Below are positions 6,628 through 9,557 of a stretch of 9,557 nucleotides of DNA, one piece after another. Numbering within the stretch: position 1 is the stretch's first letter; each line of letters opens with the position of its first letter. The notes beneath the pieces are model-generated. The model did no database searches and was not told where the DNA came from. It was given only the letters and a program-made list of their open reading frames with translations. The position numbers and the translations under genes are program-made. Source of the stretch: Sediminibacterium sp. (GTDB lineage Bacteria > Bacteroidota > Bacteroidia > Chitinophagales > Chitinophagaceae); assembly GCA_028288645.1 (NCBI GenBank), contig JAQBNJ010000317.1, positions 1 through 9,557 on the forward strand, given 5' to 3'.

Positions 6628-7272
6628 CTACTCATGCACATCCGTCACCCCACCCGAAACCGTGTACTTCATGGCGTCGGCAGCACTAACGTTTGTAAGT
6701 AATTTGATGCGTTCTCTCGGTACTATATAAGTGATACCCGAAATAGCATATGAATGCGGCACATATACCGTAACATGATCAGGCAGCCCGAATTCATGTG
6801 CGTTAGGTTGCGTGATGAAGCCGATACGCCAAACCTCTGTTGAATCAACATTTACAAGAACCGGTTTGTCAAATTTCTTTTTATTGCCTGCAAATGCTTC
6901 GAGAAAATCTTTTACTGAAGAATAGATGAACTTGATACCGGGTGTTTTTTCCAATATCGAATCCAAAAGGGCAACCAGCCTTACGCCCACAAAAAAAGAA
7001 GAGACCCATCCTACAAATAATACCAGGCCGATCACAACAATAAAGCCAAGGCCGGGAACCCTGTTCAGGTTGCCTTCTGCATCTTTCGGCAGAAAGCCGG
7101 GAGCTACCGCATGAACGATATTCGGGAGGATGCTGTCTACAAAATTAAATAGTCCAAGTATTACCCATATCGTGATCCCGATCGGTAACAATACAATGAG
7201 CCCCTGGAAAAAATATTGGAGTAGTTTTTTTAAATAAGCCCGGAAAGTGGTCCGGCGTTGCGCCTGGTTCAT
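6628..7272 (-). CDS. DUF502 family inner-membrane protein
   Basis: The 214-residue protein has a basic cytoplasmic N-terminus (QRRTTFRAYLKKL) and two strong hydrophobic segments (about 20-42 and 74-97). These are followed by a soluble C-terminal domain. Hallmarks of DUF502 are the RVPGLGFIVV entry to the second helix, the segment EKTPGIKFIYSSVKDFLEAF (109-128), VPHS in the middle of the soluble domain (171-174) and VSGGV near the C-terminus (205-209). The family is widespread in bacteria and has no firmly established biochemical function. The gene stands alone: the heptamer repeat separates it from serC, and a 486-nt intergenic region lies upstream, so it is likely its own transcription unit. 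No convincing Bacteroidota promoter is seen directly upstream of its ATG. Confidence 0.88.
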   Translation of the reverse strand: MNQAQRRTTFRAYLKKLLQYFFQGLIVLLPIGITIWVILGLFNFVDSILPNIVHAVAPGFLPKDAEGNLNRVPGLGFIVVIGLVLFVGWVSSFFVGVRLVALLDSILEKTPGIKFIYSSVKDFLEAFAGNKKKFDKPVLVNVDSTEVWRIGFITQPNAHEFGLPDHVTVYVPHSYAISGITYIVPRERIKLLTNVSAADAMKYTVSGGVTDVHE

Positions 7273-7329
7273 GCAGTTAATTAAAGTGTAAAGTAAGTAA
7301 GAATTCAGGACTTCTGTAAGTTAAACAGG

Positions 7330-7477
7330 TGCATTTCAAATTTTCGCATTGTGTTTGTTCATTTTTTTAACCACAGTAGGAACATAGGCACATAGTTGTA
7401 ACACATAGTTCTTCTATGTGAAATCCTATGTTTTCTATGTGACTATGTTGTTCAAATCAGCGAAAATTTGAATTGCA
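7330..7477. repeat. Nested inverted-repeat element (three concentric stems)
   Basis: Outer arms of 18 nt (7330-7347 and 7460-7477) match as reverse complements at 17 positions. Inside them 15-nt arms (7381-7395 and 7435-7449) match at 14 positions. At the centre CACATAG (7402-7408) pairs with CTATGTG (7414-7420) around a 5-nt loop. The interior repeats CATAG three times on the left and CTATG four times on the right. Weaker symmetry continues outside the outer arms. No coding potential is evident. It looks like a dispersed non-autonomous or REP-like element, or a structured RNA. It lies 58 nt upstream of the DUF502 ATG. Confidence 0.75.
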
Positions 7478-7489
7478 TCCAGTTAAACC

Positions 7490-7711
7490 GAGTCTTGGCC
7501 GTATTCCAGCTGTTTTTTGCACCTGTGTTTCAGCATCCTGGATCACTAAGCTGCCTTTTTTGCTATACCACTTACTATCTGGCTGGCTTTCAGGTGGAAA
7601 TAAAATTTTTTTGCTTCTCATCCGTCTAAACAAACGGCAATGGGTTCCTGCGGCGCTTTGCGCTTATCCACAATACCAACCGCTTAACACAAAAATAATC
7701 AAAATAATTCA
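7490..7711. other. Intergenic stretch without a supported gene
   Basis: This is the plain part of the 486-nt divergent intergenic region between DUF502 and the second tetR. The one open frame that crosses it (starting near 7473) begins inside the inverted-repeat element, shows no protein-family character and ends inside the next promoter, so I do not call it. A small GCGC-TTT-GCGC hairpin (7653-7663) abuts a single TTATCCACA (7664-7672). Nothing else stands out. Confidence 0.5.
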
Positions 7712-7743
7712 ATGGAAACTTTGGTTACGAAAAAAGTTTCCAT
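7712..7743 (+). promoter_or_regulatory. Candidate TetR operator, 11-bp inverted repeat
   Basis: ATGGAAACTTT (7712-7722) and AAAGTTTCCAT (7733-7743) are perfect reverse complements separated by 10 nt. The left arm overlaps the -33 element and the right arm touches the first base of the -7 box. A bound dimer would block polymerase, as expected for an autorepressing TetR encoded immediately downstream. Binding is inferred from position and symmetry. Confidence 0.65.
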
Positions 7744-7750
7744 AGTTTTG
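7720..7750 (+). promoter_or_regulatory. Bacteroidota-type promoter of the tetR-tolC operon
   Basis: TTTG (7720-7723), a 19-nt spacer and TAGTTTTG (7743-7750) match the Bacteroidota housekeeping consensus (TTG/TTTG at -33, TAnnTTTG at -7, 17-23 nt apart). The expected transcription start, around 7755-7758, is almost at the ATG at 7759, so the mRNA may be leaderless or nearly so. Confidence 0.72.
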
Positions 7751-7758
7751 CCGCCGTT

Positions 7759-8391
7759 ATGAAGAATATGGAACCACAGGAAAGAATAGTGAGCAAAGCG
7801 CATGAACTGTTTATGCGCTATGGCATACGCAGCGTAAGCATGGACGAGGTAGCCAACCATTTGGGCATGAGCAAAAAGACCATTTACCAGTTCTATGCAG
7901 ATAAAGATGCATTGGTTGAAGACGTGATTACCATTGAGATCACCGGAAAACAGGTTGAATGTAAACAGCACCGCCAGAAAAGCGAGAATGCCATCCATGA
8001 AATATTCATGGCAACTGATATGCTGCTGGAACTATTGACGACTATGAATCCCGCGCTGATCTTTGACCTGGAGAAATACCATCCCAGCGCCTTTAAAAAA
8101 TACAACGATCATAAGAATTCCTTCCTCTATTCACTCATCAAAGAAAATATTGAATGGGGCAAAAAAGAAGGATTGTACCGCGAAGAAGTGCTGGCAGATA
8201 TCATGGCAAGATTCAGGCTCGCTTCGGTGTTCCTTATATTTAACCCGGAAGTTTTTCCTGGTGGCAGGCACACATTACCCGCGATCGTAACAGAGATAAC
8301 AGATAATTTTTTATACGGCCTCGCTTCGGCAAAGGGGCAAAAAATGATACAGAAATACAAGCTACAAAGACAAAAAACCATAACCTTATGA
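7759..8391 (+). CDS. TetR/AcrR family regulator of the adjacent efflux operon
   Basis: The 210-residue protein has an N-terminal TetR domain. Helix 1 includes RIVSKAHELFMRYGIRSVSM (9-28). The helix-turn-helix is about 28-48, with SMDEVANHLGMSKKTIYQFY as turn and recognition helix, followed by the usual ADKDALVEDV. The C-terminal helical domain (about 60-195) has no recognisable effector signature, and the tail is basic (KMIQKYKLQRQK). The start is taken as the ATG at 7759; an ATG three codons later (7768) would leave a slightly longer leader and is equally compatible with the family. The stop overlaps the tolC-like start by 4 nt (ATGA). A palindromic operator candidate covers its promoter, so it probably represses itself and the efflux genes. 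It is not closely similar to the other TetR protein in the window outside the helix-turn-helix region. Confidence 0.92.
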   Translation: MKNMEPQERIVSKAHELFMRYGIRSVSMDEVANHLGMSKKTIYQFYADKDALVEDVITIEITGKQVECKQHRQKSENAIHEIFMATDMLLELLTTMNPALIFDLEKYHPSAFKKYNDHKNSFLYSLIKENIEWGKKEGLYREEVLADIMARFRLASVFLIFNPEVFPGGRHTLPAIVTEITDNFLYGLASAKGQKMIQKYKLQRQKTITL

Positions 8392-9557
8392 AAAAAAGAA
8401 GACGCGAAAGAATGGTATGGCTGGTATGGCTGGCGCTAATGATTGGCACCGTGAATGCACAGACAGGAACCAGGCATGAATTTACTATTCAACAGGCTGT
8501 TGAGTATGCTCGGAAAAATAATGTACAGGTAAAAAATGCATTATTAAACATTCAGAGCCAGAAACAAACCAACCGCGAGATCACTGCATCGGCATTGCCA
8601 AACATTACGGGAACAGTGGGTATGACAAAGTATATCGACATCCCTACTTCGTTGATTCCCGGCGAAGTATTTGGCCAGCCGGCAGGAACCTATATTCCTG
8701 TGCAGTTTGGTACCAAGTATAATTCAAATGCCAGTATCCAGTTGCAGCAAACCTTGTTTGACGGGCAGGTATTTATCGGGTTGAAAGCCAGAACCACTTC
8801 CATCGAGTTCCAGACAAAGAATATGGAAGTAACGGAAGAAGTGATCAAGACCAATATCTATAAGATCTATTACCAACTGGTGGTTAGTAAAACACAGATC
8901 GACCTGTTGGATGCCAATATTGCGCGCCTTGAAAAATTAGCGCATGATGCAAATGAATTGTTCAAGAACGGTTTTGCTGAAAAATTAGATGTTGATAAAG
9001 TATCTGTGCAGTTATCGAACCTGCAAACGGAAAAAGTAAAAGCGCTGAACAGCATCAGTATCGGCTACCTGGGATTGAAAACATTAATGGGTATGCCGGC
9101 AAAAGATACTTTACTGTTAACGGATAAGATAGATGAAGCACAGATCAAGGAAGATTTTACGAACGATACCTCTTATCAATATGCAGACAGGAAAGAGTTC
9201 CAGCAGTTATCGCTTATGAAAAAACTCAATGAGTTTAACATTAAACGTTACCAGCTAAGTTATATTCCTATCCTTTCGTTGACCGGTAATTACAGCAAGA
9301 ATGCGCAGCGAAACACATTCGATTTCTTTGGAAAGGGAGATTGGTTCACCACCTCGTATGTTGGTATCAATTTATCCATTCCTATTTTTGATGGTTTTGC
9401 CAGGAGCGCACGTATCGCAAGATCGAGGATAGAATTGAAGGAGACAGAGAACCAGATCGATAACCTGAAACTCACCATTGACAGCGATGTAGAACAGTCG
9501 AAGCTCAATTTCAAATCTGCATTGGCCACCATGGATTTCCAGAAAAAGAATATGCAG
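8388..9557 (+). CDS. TolC-family outer-membrane efflux protein (3' truncated by window)
   Basis: The frame is open for 390 codons from ATG 8388 to the window edge; family members are usually about 430-500 residues, so roughly a tenth to a fifth is missing. Residues 1-24 form a signal peptide (KKRRRER, a hydrophobic stretch, then likely cleavage at VNA-Q). The mature start FTIQQAVEYARKNNVQVKNA is the classic opening of the first outer-membrane-efflux repeat. Beta-barrel hairpin segments such as LQQTLFDGQVF follow, then long coiled-coil helices (about 143-230). The second repeat includes VGINLSIPIFDGFARSARIA. Such proteins form the trimeric outer-membrane duct of RND or ABC efflux and type I secretion systems. 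The overlap with the tetR stop implies co-transcription and coupled translation. The adaptor and inner-membrane pump would be expected downstream, outside the window. Confidence 0.93.
   Translation, partial: MKKRRRERMVWLVWLALMIGTVNAQTGTRHEFTIQQAVEYARKNNVQVKNALLNIQSQKQTNREITASALPNITGTVGMTKYIDIPTSLIPGEVFGQPAGTYIPVQFGTKYNSNASIQLQQTLFDGQVFIGLKARTTSIEFQTKNMEVTEEVIKTNIYKIYYQLVVSKTQIDLLDANIARLEKLAHDANELFKNGFAEKLDVDKVSVQLSNLQTEKVKALNSISIGYLGLKTLMGMPAKDTLLLTDKIDEAQIKEDFTNDTSYQYADRKEFQQLSLMKKLNEFNIKRYQLSYIPILSLTGNYSKNAQRNTFDFFGKGDWFTTSYVGINLSIPIFDGFARSARIARSRIELKETENQIDNLKLTIDSDVEQSKLNFKSALATMDFQKKNMQ

Noticed and set aside
7273..7330. Promoter for the DUF502 gene on the minus strand
   Set aside because: The closest -7 candidate reads TACTTTAC, which misses the final G of TAnnTTTG and has no -33 partner; too weak to call.
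7664..7672. Perfect DnaA-box sequence TTATCCACA
   Set aside because: There is only one copy, with no cluster of further boxes and no AT-rich unwinding region or replication genes nearby; a single nonamer is expected by chance.
7473..7745. 90-residue open frame on the plus strand before the second tetR
   Set aside because: It starts inside the inverted-repeat element, crosses the promoter and operator, and has no family-like composition or motif.

Overview
The window reads as chromosomal DNA from a Bacteroidota bacterium, most likely near Chitinophagaceae. The basis is a DUF5686 protein with an N-terminal carboxypeptidase-regulatory-like domain, promoters of the TTTG-N19-TAnnTTTG type, few Shine-Dalgarno-like leaders, moderate GC, and intergenic inverted repeats. 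Genus is inferred, not shown. No rRNA, tRNA, CRISPR array, transposase or phage gene is visible.

Left part (1-5326, all on the minus strand). Five genes are packed head to tail in transcription order: a TetR-family regulator, myo-inositol-3-phosphate synthase (ino1), a PgpA-family lipid phosphatase, a GtrA-family small membrane protein and a large DUF5686 outer-membrane protein. Apart from the 36-nt gap after tetR, the junctions are a 4-nt overlap, 2 nt and 6 nt, so this looks like one operon. Ino1 makes inositol-3-phosphate and the phosphatase can remove the phosphate from the phosphatidyl product. I therefore read this as an inositol-lipid operon, with GtrA and the outer-membrane protein as candidate transport or surface partners. 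The CDP-alcohol phosphatidyltransferase that would join the two enzymatic steps is not in the window. The DUF5686 frame stays open to base 1, where it ends on a typical beta-barrel C-terminus, so at most its stop codon or a few residues are missing.

Middle (5397-7272, minus strand). serC (phosphoserine aminotransferase) lies upstream of the tetR-ino1 group, separated by a 70-nt gap that holds a candidate promoter and operator. Further upstream is a DUF502 membrane protein. Between DUF502 and serC is a cluster of heptamer repeats in inverted orientation.

Right part (7273-9557). A 486-nt intergenic region holds a nested inverted-repeat element (about 7330-7477), then little of note, then a strong Bacteroidota-type promoter overlapped by an 11-bp-arm palindrome. 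This promoter drives a second TetR-family regulator on the plus strand. The regulator overlaps by 4 nt a TolC-type outer-membrane efflux gene that runs off the right edge. This is the start of a typical self-regulated efflux operon; the adaptor and pump genes would lie beyond the window.
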